Positions 1-7,259 of a DNA stretch of 19,092 bases are shown here, piece by piece. Source of the stretch: CAZBQG01 sp964493945 (GTDB lineage: Bacteria > Pseudomonadota > Alphaproteobacteria > Rhodospirillales > UBA2165); NCBI GenBank assembly GCA_964493945.1, contig CAZBQG010000056.1, positions 1 to 19,092 of the forward strand, written 5' to 3'. Under the pieces are notes generated by a model. That model was not told the origin of the DNA. It saw nothing but the letters and a program-made list of their open reading frames with translations, and made no database searches. Within the stretch, counting starts at the first letter, position 1; every line of letters starts with the position of its first letter. The translations under genes were made by a program, and so were the position numbers.

Positions 1-1819
1 CAAAGCAAGCGAGCCCCAGTGGTGGGGTCAAGAGGCCGATCTCGACGGCGATGATGGTGATGATCCCAAACCAGATCAGATCGACGTTGAAGGCCATCAT
101 CGCCGGCACCGCCAGAGGCACGGTGATCAGCATGATCGAGCCGGCATCGAGGATGGTGCCGAGGATGATCACGGTGATCAGATAGATGACCAAAAGCCCG
201 GCCAGCCCGAGCCCGGAGCCGACCACATAGGCTTCCATCACGTTGGGAATGCCGGTCATCGTGATCATCCGCGCATAAATATGAGCCGAGATCAGCAGAA
301 AGCAGATTGCCGCCGTCACGTGGCCGGTTTCGGTCAGCGCCGTCCACAGCCCGGCCCAGCTCAGCCGGCGCTTGGCCACGCTCAGCACCAAGGCGCCGAG
401 CGCGCCGACGCCGCCGGCCTCGGTGGCGGTGAACACGCCGCCGTAGATGCCGCCGAGCACGACGATGATGAGTAGCACGATAGGCGCGGACTTGGACGTC
501 GTCTCCATCCAGCCCATCTCCGATTCGACCTCTTTGGAGAGCGCCTCGGGCGTTGCGACATAATCGGGAAAACGCCGGGCCATGACCCAGATCAGCACGC
601 AATAGGCGGCCGACAGGACGAGGCCTGGGATGATCCCGGCGATGAACAGATCGCCGATCGAGGTCTCGGAAAGGATACCGTAAAGGATCAAGAGCAGGCT
701 CGGCGGAATGAGCATGCCGAGCACCGAGGAGCCGGCAACCACGCCGACCGCGAAGCGCGGATGGTAGCCAAGCCGCAGCATCTCGGGCACGGCGACCTTG
801 GTGAATACCGAGGCCGACGCGATCGAGGTGCCGGTCACCGCGGCGAACACGGCGTTGGCGCCGACGGTCGCCATGCCGAGGCCCGCCTTGACCCGGCGGA
901 AGAGGTGATTGGCCACATCGTAGGTGTCCTTGCCGATATCCGAGATGCTGACCAGCAAGCCCATCAGCACGAACAGCGGAATGACCCCGAACTCGTAGCG
1001 TTGCAGGCTGTCGGCGGCTCCCATCGCCAAAATTTTACCGGCGATGGTGGGATCGCTGATCACCCACAGGCAGACAAAGCTGAGCGCCGCCATGGCCACA
1101 CCCACATGGACCCCGATATAGACCAAGAACAGCACAAAGAGGACCGAGATCAGTCCAACCTGCAGCGCATCCAATTCGAAGACCGTGCCGATGGCGTAGA
1201 AGATCGAGGCGACCACGGCGGTGCCCAGGATGGGAATGATCGCGGCGCCTTTTTGCAGCCGTTCGCGGCTCAAAATATCGCGCAAGGTCTTGAAATCGAT
1301 GCCCACATGGCGAACGAACTGGATGGCGCAAATCCCCGCGCCGAGCAAGATCAAAAGCTTGAGCGGCCACTCCGGCAAGGTGAAGTCGCCCTCCAGTCCG
1401 GCATAGGTGTTGCGCCGCCAGACCTTTTCGAAGAACGGCTCCGAGTAAACGAAAAGAAGCGTCATGAGCACGGCGCCGGCCGCGTGATAGACTGCCTGCA
1501 GGGAATAACCAAGCTGCGGCCGCCGGTGCAAAAGCTTGGCGATGAGCACTTCGGAGCGGGTAAACCGCCCGCCCCGAAGTGCCGCCGAGATTTGCAGGAA
1601 GACGATGGCGATGATCGACATCTCGATGATCAGCGGAACCCCGCTGATCGGCGCGTTGAACAGGAAGCGCGAGAACACGTCGGCGTTGATCGCCACCATG
1701 AGCATGAAGATCCACACCGTGCCGATGGCGTTGAGGACCGTGATCAGCCAGTCAAACGCGCCCATGACCGGGGCGCGCCAACCGGTCGCGGACGAGCTGT
1801 CCGCCGCCTGGTCACTCAT
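1..1819 (-). CDS. Fused DctQ-DctM TRAP transporter permease (3' end off window)
   Basis: Inner-membrane permease of a tripartite ATP-independent periplasmic (TRAP) transporter. I translated the minus strand from ATG 1819 (MSDQAADSSS) and the frame stays open to the window edge, about 606 codons without a stop. Residues about 15-180 look like the small DctQ subunit, with the run VAINADVFSRFLFNAPISG in its first membrane helices. From about residue 235 it reads as the large DctM subunit, with GMLIPPSLLLILYG near residue 370 and EIGLLTPPLGL at the edge, so only a short C-terminal part is missing. Fused QM permeases are a known TRAP variant and need only one binding protein, which is encoded 32 bases upstream. 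An AAGG lies 7 bases before the start. Substrate unknown. Confidence 0.9.
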   Translation of the reverse strand, partial: MSDQAADSSSATGWRAPVMGAFDWLITVLNAIGTVWIFMLMVAINADVFSRFLFNAPISGVPLIIEMSIIAIVFLQISAALRGGRFTRSEVLIAKLLHRRPQLGYSLQAVYHAAGAVLMTLLFVYSEPFFEKVWRRNTYAGLEGDFTLPEWPLKLLILLGAGICAIQFVRHVGIDFKTLRDILSRERLQKGAAIIPILGTAVVASIFYAIGTVFELDALQVGLISVLFVLFLVYIGVHVGVAMAALSFVCLWVISDPTIAGKILAMGAADSLQRYEFGVIPLFVLMGLLVSISDIGKDTYDVANHLFRRVKAGLGMATVGANAVFAAVTGTSIASASVFTKVAVPEMLRLGYHPRFAVGVVAGSSVLGMLIPPSLLLILYGILSETSIGDLFIAGIIPGLVLSAAYCVLIWVMARRFPDYVATPEALSKEVESEMGWMETTSKSAPIVLLIIVVLGGIYGGVFTATEAGGVGALGALVLSVAKRRLSWAGLWTALTETGHVTAAICFLLISAHIYARMITMTGIPNVMEAYVVGSGLGLAGLLVIYLITVIILGTILDAGSIMLITVPLAVPAMMAFNVDLIWFGIITIIAVEIGLLTPPLGLACF

Positions 1820-1851
1820 AGTGGTGCCTTAACCCGGAAAGGTGGCTCAAG

Positions 1852-2928
1852 CTACTCGCGGTCCCACTCGCGGGCGAATCCGATCTTGCGCGAACGCAAT
1901 TCGTCCATGAAGGCTTTCAGCACGGCGCGGCCGGGAAGTCCGCGTTTTTCCAGCCTGTCCGCCCATTCTCCGGCGATATTCGGCATCTTCATGGCCCAGC
2001 GCCGGCGTTCGGCGGCCGGGAAGTCGTTCATCTTGACACCCTTCTTCTTCATGATGCCCAGGAACTTGCCGATCTTGGCCTTATAGATCCTCTCCTGGGC
2101 CGGAGCCCATCCCTTGGCCACATCGCGAAAAATCTTCTTTACCTTCGGCGGGAAGCTCTCCCAGATGTCGCGATTGATGGTCAGGAACGAGGTCGCCGAA
2201 ACACCGAAGTGGACGCGAGTCATATGCTTCGCCGCTTCGTAGGTCTTGTAGGGGAATGCCAGGTCGGGCGAAATGGGATAGCCGTCATAGAGCCCATTGC
2301 GGATATCGGTATAGGAGGCCGCCATGTTGGCGTTGACCACAACCGCTCCGGTACCCTTCAGCCAATATCCCATGGAGCCGCTGGCACCCAGCTTGCGGTT
2401 CTTGAGATCGTCGGCACGCTTGACCGGAAATTTGGTGAAAAGCTGCATCGTCGGCGAGCCAGCACTGGTCAGGTAGACCTGATTGTGCTTGAGCATGGCT
2501 TTGTTCATGGCCGGCACCTTGGCACGCACCGCGTCGTCGATCGCGAGAACCTGCTTGGTGTCGTGATCGCCGAAGGGCGCCATGTAAAGATACTGCTCAA
2601 GGGGCAGGGACGATGGCTCGAAGGTCTTCAGACACAGGCACAGCTGTGCGATGCCTTCCTCCACCGTCTCAAACACCTCGGTGAACTTGGCCAGGCTCTG
2701 GCTGTAGGCGCCGACCCACTTGATTTGGAAATCGATGTTGGCAGCGGCGAGACGTTTGTTGATCTCGGGCATGAAGTAGTCCTTGGACGCCCGAACATAG
2801 GTGACGATTGGCGGCGCGGCGGAAACGGCGACCATCTTGATGGTCTTTGCCTCGGCCAAATTATTCCACGTCACGGCAGCCAGCACCGCGGCCAGGACGC
2901 CACCGGTCTTTACAAGTTTTTTCATCAT
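1852..2928 (-). CDS. TRAP transporter periplasmic substrate-binding protein (locus 1)
   Basis: Extracytoplasmic solute receptor that delivers ligand to the fused permease just downstream. The chosen start is ATG 2928 (MMKKLVKTGG), 358 residues. It sits 6 bases after AGGGGG and begins a clear signal peptide: Lys-rich start, hydrophobic core, likely cleavage after AEA at residue 27. An upstream ATG at 3012 would add 28 non-signal residues and is less likely. The DctP-like fold is suggested by GAVVVNANMAASYTDIRNGLYDG around 194-216 and by the basic C-terminal part. At the place where DctP proteins usually carry an arginine (K-I-R-x-P-G) this protein has K-L-G-A-S-G, with Gly181. The mature protein also has an unusual Cys-Leu-Cys at 97-99. 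The ligand cannot be predicted. Confidence 0.87.
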   Translation of the reverse strand: MMKKLVKTGGVLAAVLAAVTWNNLAEAKTIKMVAVSAAPPIVTYVRASKDYFMPEINKRLAAANIDFQIKWVGAYSQSLAKFTEVFETVEEGIAQLCLCLKTFEPSSLPLEQYLYMAPFGDHDTKQVLAIDDAVRAKVPAMNKAMLKHNQVYLTSAGSPTMQLFTKFPVKRADDLKNRKLGASGSMGYWLKGTGAVVVNANMAASYTDIRNGLYDGYPISPDLAFPYKTYEAAKHMTRVHFGVSATSFLTINRDIWESFPPKVKKIFRDVAKGWAPAQERIYKAKIGKFLGIMKKKGVKMNDFPAAERRRWAMKMPNIAGEWADRLEKRGLPGRAVLKAFMDELRSRKIGFAREWDRE

Positions 2929-2950
2929 CTCAATCCCCCTGTAGTGATTA

Positions 2951-2968
2951 TTCCATGTTTTCCATGTT
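2951..2968. repeat. Perfect tandem 9-bp repeat upstream of TRAP locus 1
   Basis: TTCCATGTT occurs twice in immediate succession (2951-2959 and 2960-2968), 23 bases upstream of the binding-protein start. On the minus strand it reads AACATGGAA twice. Its position in the probable leader or promoter suggests a regulator site, but two copies of a short AT-rich word could also be chance. Confidence 0.4.
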
Positions 2969-3195
2969 GACTCATCTATTGGCACCGAGGAGGGTAACAT
3001 AATGGTGATCAAAGAGCCATCGCATGAGCCATGAATTTATATTTTCAGGATGACCTCCGAATATTTCGAAATCGTGGCAAAATTGTACACGGAAAGGCAT
3101 GGGCCGATCCTCTCCTTTCGGCCCCCCTTCTCCTCTTGCCATGAACGGCTTTTGGCGAGACAATCCCCCTCTCGAACAAATCGGGAACAAATTAA

Positions 3196-4101
3196 ATGCG
3201 GATCGGCGTGGATCTTGGCGGCACCAAGATAGAGGCCGTGGTCCTGGACGGCACGGGCCAGATGCTAATCCAGCGGCGTGTGGCGACGCCCACCGGCGAT
3301 TACCCGGGCACCCTTGAGGCCATTGCCCGTCTGGTCACCGGGATCGAAGAGGAAACAGGTACCCGGGGCAGTGTGGGCGTGGGTATCCCGGGGGCCGTTT
3401 CCAGCGCAACCGGGCGGATTAAGAACGCCAATTCCACCTGCCTCATCGGCCAGGCCCTGGAGAGCGATTTGGCGGCCTTATTGGACCGCCCGGTGCGCTT
3501 GGCCAATGACGCCAATTGTTTCGCCCTTTGCGAGGCGCATGAAGGTGCGGCCCGGGGCGCGGGCAGCGTATTCGGCGTCATCTTGGGCACCGGCGTCGGC
3601 GGCGGCCTTGTGCTGGGGGGCGAAGTGATCATGGGGCGCAACGCCATTGCCGGGGAATGGGGCCACAACCCCCTGCCCTGGCCCAAAGAGGACGAACTTC
3701 CCGGAGTAACCTGTTATTGCGGGCGCGCCGGCTGTATCGAGACCTTCTTGTCGGGCGCCGGGTTGGTCCGGACCATGGGAGAGGCCGGAAACGGGCTGGA
3801 TGCACAGAAAATCGCCGAGCTGGCGGCTGAGGGCGATGGTGCCGCTTCCGGGGCGGTAACCATATACATGGAACGGCTGAGCCGCGCCCTGGCCGGAGTA
3901 ATCAATATCGTGGACCCGGACGTCATCGTTCTGGGCGGTGGTTTGTCCAATATTGAGGCCATTTATGACACGGTGCCAAAGCTGTGGGAGGAATGGGTCT
4001 TTTCCGATGAGGTTGAGACCCGCCTCACGCGGAACGGGTTGGGTGATTCCAGCGGGGTCCGGGGGGCGGCCTGGCTGTGGCCCGAGGAAAAGGCCAAATG
4101 A
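3196..4101 (+). CDS. mak: ROK-family sugar kinase, Mak-type fructokinase
   Basis: ATP-dependent cytosolic hexose kinase, most like E. coli Mak, which phosphorylates fructose and some other hexoses. The 301-residue length fits. Visible features are the N-terminal phosphate loop VDLGGTKIE (5-13), the catalytic aspartate D105 in ANDANC, the glycine-rich GTGVGGG (131-137), and the ROK zinc site made by H157 in EWGHNPLPW and C173, C175, C180 in CYCGRAGC. The ending GDSSGVRGAAWLWP is also very Mak-like. There is no N-terminal helix-turn-helix, so it is a kinase and not a ROK repressor. ATG 3196 begins the typical MRIGVDLGG; no good ribosome site precedes it. Its stop overlaps the dinB start (ATGA). 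Glucokinase or N-acetylhexosamine kinase activity cannot be excluded from sequence alone. Confidence 0.87.
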   Translation: MRIGVDLGGTKIEAVVLDGTGQMLIQRRVATPTGDYPGTLEAIARLVTGIEEETGTRGSVGVGIPGAVSSATGRIKNANSTCLIGQALESDLAALLDRPVRLANDANCFALCEAHEGAARGAGSVFGVILGTGVGGGLVLGGEVIMGRNAIAGEWGHNPLPWPKEDELPGVTCYCGRAGCIETFLSGAGLVRTMGEAGNGLDAQKIAELAAEGDGAASGAVTIYMERLSRALAGVINIVDPDVIVLGGGLSNIEAIYDTVPKLWEEWVFSDEVETRLTRNGLGDSSGVRGAAWLWPEEKAK

Positions 4102-5363
4102 GCGCGATGTGCCGCGATTGCGGGGAGCCCGCCCGGGACGGCACCGAACCGGGCCGCTGCCATGCTTGCGGCTCCCCCCGTCTGGTGGCCCATGATGAGC
4201 TTCAGGACCTGAGCATCGGCCATATCGATTGCGACGCCTTTTATGCCAGCGTCGAAAAGCGCGACAATCCGGAGCTGGCGAACCGCCCTTTGATTATCGG
4301 CGGCGGCAAGCGGGGCGTGGTGGCCACAGCCTGCTATATCGCCCGCCTCAATGGAGTGAAATCGGCCATGCCCATGTACCGGGCCCTGAAAGCCTGCCCC
4401 GACGCCGTGGTGATCCGCCCCGATATGGCCAAATACAGCGCCGTCGGCAAGGAAATCCGCCAATTGATGATGGAGGTCACGCCCCTGGTCGAGCCCTTGT
4501 CCGTCGATGAGGCATTCCTCGATCTGGGCGGCACCGAAATGCTGCACGGCGCCAGCCCGGCCCGCACCCTGATCAAACTGATCCGGCGCATCGAAGGTGA
4601 AATCGGCGTAACGGCTTCGGTCGGGCTCAGCTACAACAAATTTCTGGCCAAGACGGCGTCGGACCTGGATAAGCCCCGGGGCTTTGCCGTGATCGGCAAA
4701 CAAGAGGCGCTGGATTTTCTGGCGCCCCGCTCGGTGCGCAGCATCTGGGGCGTGGGAAAATCCATGGCGGCACGGCTGGAGAAGGATGGGCTGAACACCA
4801 TCGGCCAGTTGCGAGCCCTGGAAGAAGCGGATCTGGTGGCCAGATACGGCGTCATCGGGCGCCGCCTTGCCTTATTGTCGTGGGGCCAGGATGAGCGCCG
4901 GGTGAGCCCCAACGGGGGAGCCAAAAGCGTTTCCGTCGAATATACATTTTCGGACGATGTCAGCGATCCCAAGATACTTTGTAACCGCCTGTGGCCCTTG
5001 TGCGAGAAACTTTCCGGGCGGCTCAAATCCAAGGAATTGATGGGTGGCGGGGTGACCTTGAAGGTGAAAACCGACGGCTTTCGCCTGTACACCCGCTCGC
5101 AGCGCCTGGCGGCCCCGACCCAGCTCGCCCATATGCTCTACGAGACCGGCAAGCCATTGTTGGAAGACCTGGCCGATGGGCGCCGCTTCCGTTTGCTGGG
5201 TATTGGGGCCACGGCGCTAAGTGATGCCGGGGATGCGCCGCTGCCAAGCCTTTTGGATGGAGAAACCCGCAACCAGGAGCGCCTGGAGGATGCCATGGAC
5301 GAAATCAGGGCCAAATTCGGCAGCCCAGCGGTGATCAAGGGGCGATCCTTATTGCCGCGATGA
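4098..5363 (+). CDS. dinB: DNA polymerase IV (Y-family translesion polymerase) with N-terminal Cys4 motif
   Basis: Error-prone lesion-bypass polymerase. The start at ATG 4098 (421 residues) overlaps the kinase stop as ATGA and has GAGGA 9 bases upstream; a GTG at 4077 in the same frame is less likely. Residues 5-24 carry C-x2-C-x12-C-x2-C, a zinc-ribbon-like extension absent from E. coli DinB and, to my recollection, common in alphaproteobacterial homologues. The palm domain follows: GHIDCDAFYASVE with metal ligand D44 and steric-gate position Y49, then SVDEAFLDL with D137 and E138. A helix-hairpin-helix (IWGVGKSMAARLEKDG) and a little-finger domain follow. PLPSLLD near the C-terminus could be a sliding-clamp contact. 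I saw no clear LexA box, and expression probably comes from the kinase promoter. Confidence 0.94.
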   Translation: MSAMCRDCGEPARDGTEPGRCHACGSPRLVAHDELQDLSIGHIDCDAFYASVEKRDNPELANRPLIIGGGKRGVVATACYIARLNGVKSAMPMYRALKACPDAVVIRPDMAKYSAVGKEIRQLMMEVTPLVEPLSVDEAFLDLGGTEMLHGASPARTLIKLIRRIEGEIGVTASVGLSYNKFLAKTASDLDKPRGFAVIGKQEALDFLAPRSVRSIWGVGKSMAARLEKDGLNTIGQLRALEEADLVARYGVIGRRLALLSWGQDERRVSPNGGAKSVSVEYTFSDDVSDPKILCNRLWPLCEKLSGRLKSKELMGGGVTLKVKTDGFRLYTRSQRLAAPTQLAHMLYETGKPLLEDLADGRRFRLLGIGATALSDAGDAPLPSLLDGETRNQERLEDAMDEIRAKFGSPAVIKGRSLLPR

Positions 5364-5366
5364 ATA

Positions 5367-6209
5367 TCAGCAGACTTCCCTGGGTGGGAAGGCGATCTCG
5401 GTCATCAGCATTTCCATGGAATAATCGCCGAAATCCTGAACCATGCGGTCGATGATGCCGTCTTCGCGGTAATCCACCTCCATATCAAATTCGGACGTCT
5501 CGGCCTGGCTGTAAAAGGGGAAAAAAGCGAGCCGGGCGAACCAGATTTTCTTAGGCTCCGATGCCGCCCCTAATGCCGCCAGAGGCCCCGGCACGCGCCT
5601 GCGGTCGCTGCGGTATTGGCCGATGACGGCATTTACCTCGTAAGGATTATCCAGGTTGGAGCCGTCGAACAGAACCTTGTCCAGGATCGGCTTGCCGGCG
5701 GCCGAGCGGCGAATGAGCCGGGCCAGATGGGTCGAGGGAAAATCCGTCCCGGCCGGCAGCTTCACCTTCATTCTGCGGGGCTTGGAGTAGCTCGCCATCC
5801 CTCCCCGGCCGACGCCGTCCAGCACGGCCACACCGCTGATCTGCTGGCTTATCCGTTTGTTGCGCAACTCTTCCACGCTGAACCGGAACTTTTTCCCATC
5901 CTTTGATTCCCAGGTCAGGCTTTTGCGCACGGTTTCAATTTCCCGGCCCCGGGCATATTGCATGAGCAGATAAATCTTGGCGTCCGCCGTCCAGGCGTCA
6001 CACACATCCTTAAATTCATAAACCATGGCGCCGCGGATACCCGCCAGGCCGCCCTGCCCCTCGGAGGATGCCAGGCGCATGGTATAGACCGCCCGGTGGG
6101 GCACCAATTCGCTGGCCATGGCGCCTGATACCAGCAAGACGAGGATGGCGCCGGTTCGAAAAACCAACCTGGCGAGCGCTGAAAAACCCATGGCAAAAAC
6201 TTCCTCCAT
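5367..6209 (-). CDS. eipB: EipB-like periplasmic cell-envelope integrity protein (DUF1849)
   Basis: Secreted protein matching the DUF1849 family, whose characterised member EipB supports envelope integrity in Brucella. Features are a hydrophobic signal segment (about residues 10-32, likely cut after AMA), then HRAVYTMRLASS, then GAMVYEFKDVCDAW and a beta-strand-rich body typical of the family. C70 and the last residue C280 fit the cysteine pair that forms a disulfide in EipB. ATG 6209 has GAGGG upstream. An in-frame ATG at 6191 has GGAGGA about 10 bases upstream and would begin the signal peptide directly, so either start is possible. It converges on dinB with 3 bases between the stops. The family assignment is from recalled sequence pattern. 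Confidence 0.75.
   Translation of the reverse strand: MEEVFAMGFSALARLVFRTGAILVLLVSGAMASELVPHRAVYTMRLASSEGQGGLAGIRGAMVYEFKDVCDAWTADAKIYLLMQYARGREIETVRKSLTWESKDGKKFRFSVEELRNKRISQQISGVAVLDGVGRGGMASYSKPRRMKVKLPAGTDFPSTHLARLIRRSAAGKPILDKVLFDGSNLDNPYEVNAVIGQYRSDRRRVPGPLAALGAASEPKKIWFARLAFFPFYSQAETSEFDMEVDYREDGIIDRMVQDFGDYSMEMLMTEIAFPPREVC
5375..5391. terminator. Hairpin at the dinB / eipB convergent junction
   Basis: CTTCCC-TGGGT-GGGAAG is a perfect 6-bp stem with a 5-base loop, 12 bases after the dinB stop and inside the end of the eipB frame. No T-run follows on either strand, so it would be an imperfect intrinsic terminator; it may instead protect 3' ends. Confidence 0.35.
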
Positions 6210-6375
6210 CCCGCCCTCTATTGGGCCGCCTGACCGGCCATTTGGCGATCATACACCATCCCAGTACCAAAGATGCGGCAAAATCCACCCCCAGCCCGGC
6301 AAAATCAACCCATTCATCCTGCCATATTGATTACACCAAAACATATAAGCCACTGAAATACATGGAAAACAATCC

Positions 6376-6391
6376 TGGCATATTTCTTGCG
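6376..6391 (+). promoter_or_regulatory. Candidate sigma-54 (-24/-12) promoter for the diguanylate cyclase
   Basis: TGGCATATTTCTTGCG matches the RpoN consensus TGGCAC-N5-TTGC: GG at 6377-6378 and GC at 6389-6390 are separated by exactly 10 bases. Transcription would start near 6402, leaving a leader of about 60 bases before the GTG at 6462. No enhancer-binding site was identified in the roughly 160 bases upstream. Confidence 0.55.
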
Positions 6392-6461
6392 CACTTGATA
6401 ACAAAGTAACCCATCCTTCCTAAGATTGGGATCGATGAAGCGCTGATGGAAAGGAAATAAG

Positions 6462-7259
6462 GTGAGTGCGGATCAAGCCAGGGAAACAGAGGCTATTGAG
6501 CCCCAAATGCTCGGCATCGATCTCGGCGATCTGACCAACCAATTGCGGGCTATCGTGGCACGCTCCATGCAGAACCCGCCAAGTGAAGGTCAGGAGGACC
6601 TGGACGAATATCTGGAGACGACCATCGCCAGATTGCAAGCCGCCGCCCGGGAAGCCCAGAAAAGGCTGGACGAGCAAACCAGGCGCATCAGCCAACTGGA
6701 ACAGATTTCCACCACCGACGAGCTGACCGGGATCATGAACCGGCGCGGCTTTGAAGAAGAATTCCGCCGCATCCTCGCCCATGCCCGGCGCCATGACGAG
6801 AAAGGAGTCCTGGTCTATGTGGATCTGGACGGCTTCAAGCCGATCAACGATACCCACGGACATGCCGCCGGCGACGAAGTTCTGCGCCAAGTCGCCCGCA
6901 TCCTCACCGAAAGCATCCGGGGTAGCGATTTCGTAGCGCGTATCGGCGGCGATGAATTCTGTGTTCTTCTGGTGGAAACAAACCGCTTCGACGGCGTCGA
7001 GCGGGCCGAAAGCCTGAACCGGGAGCTGAACAGCGCCGTTATCACCTGGAACGAACGCAAAATCGCCCTCCATGCCAGTTTCGGGCTACAGGCCTTCACC
7101 GCCAGGGACAGCGCCCAGGAATTGCTGAGTTGTGCCGATGCGGCCATGAACCGGGTCAAACGGCTGAAAAAGGAGAACAAGGCGCGCCAGCCCGAAATAC
7201 CCATCCCCCAACCCCTGGCCGATATGGTGCCCCCCCTCAGGCTGGGCTATGCGGATTGA
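6462..7259 (+). CDS. Soluble GGDEF diguanylate cyclase
   Basis: Makes cyclic di-GMP from two GTP. The protein has 265 residues, no signal peptide and no membrane segments. Residues 45-85 are rich in Glu, Gln, Arg and Leu and probably form a coiled coil for dimerisation. The GGDEF domain spans about 82-235: TTDELTGIMNRRGF (84-97), the metal and substrate segment DLDGFKPIND (121-130), the active-site loop GGDEF (162-166), and the inhibitory site RGSD (153-156) exactly five residues before it. All catalytic features are intact, so it should be active and product-inhibited. No recognisable sensor domain is present. The start is GTG 6462, six bases after AAGGA. It overlaps the next gene by 11 bases and lies behind a candidate sigma-54 promoter. 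Confidence 0.92.
   Translation: MSADQARETEAIEPQMLGIDLGDLTNQLRAIVARSMQNPPSEGQEDLDEYLETTIARLQAAAREAQKRLDEQTRRISQLEQISTTDELTGIMNRRGFEEEFRRILAHARRHDEKGVLVYVDLDGFKPINDTHGHAAGDEVLRQVARILTESIRGSDFVARIGGDEFCVLLVETNRFDGVERAESLNRELNSAVITWNERKIALHASFGLQAFTARDSAQELLSCADAAMNRVKRLKKENKARQPEIPIPQPLADMVPPLRLGYAD

Noticed and set aside
761..2086. Long plus-strand open frame (441 codons) rich in His, Asp and Arg
   Set aside because: It lies antisense to the fused TRAP permease and binding protein, both with strong family motifs; its composition is that expected of a GC-rich shadow frame.
2209..2970. Plus-strand open frame of 253 codons
   Set aside because: Antisense to the TRAP binding protein, with no domain pattern.
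2972..3190. Minus-strand 72-codon frame in the gap before the sugar kinase
   Set aside because: No ribosome site, no recognisable pattern, and it lies in the probable regulatory region.
4077..4097. GTG 4077 as the dinB start
   Set aside because: It would extend 25 bases into the kinase gene; ATG 4098 has a good ribosome site and the common ATGA overlap.
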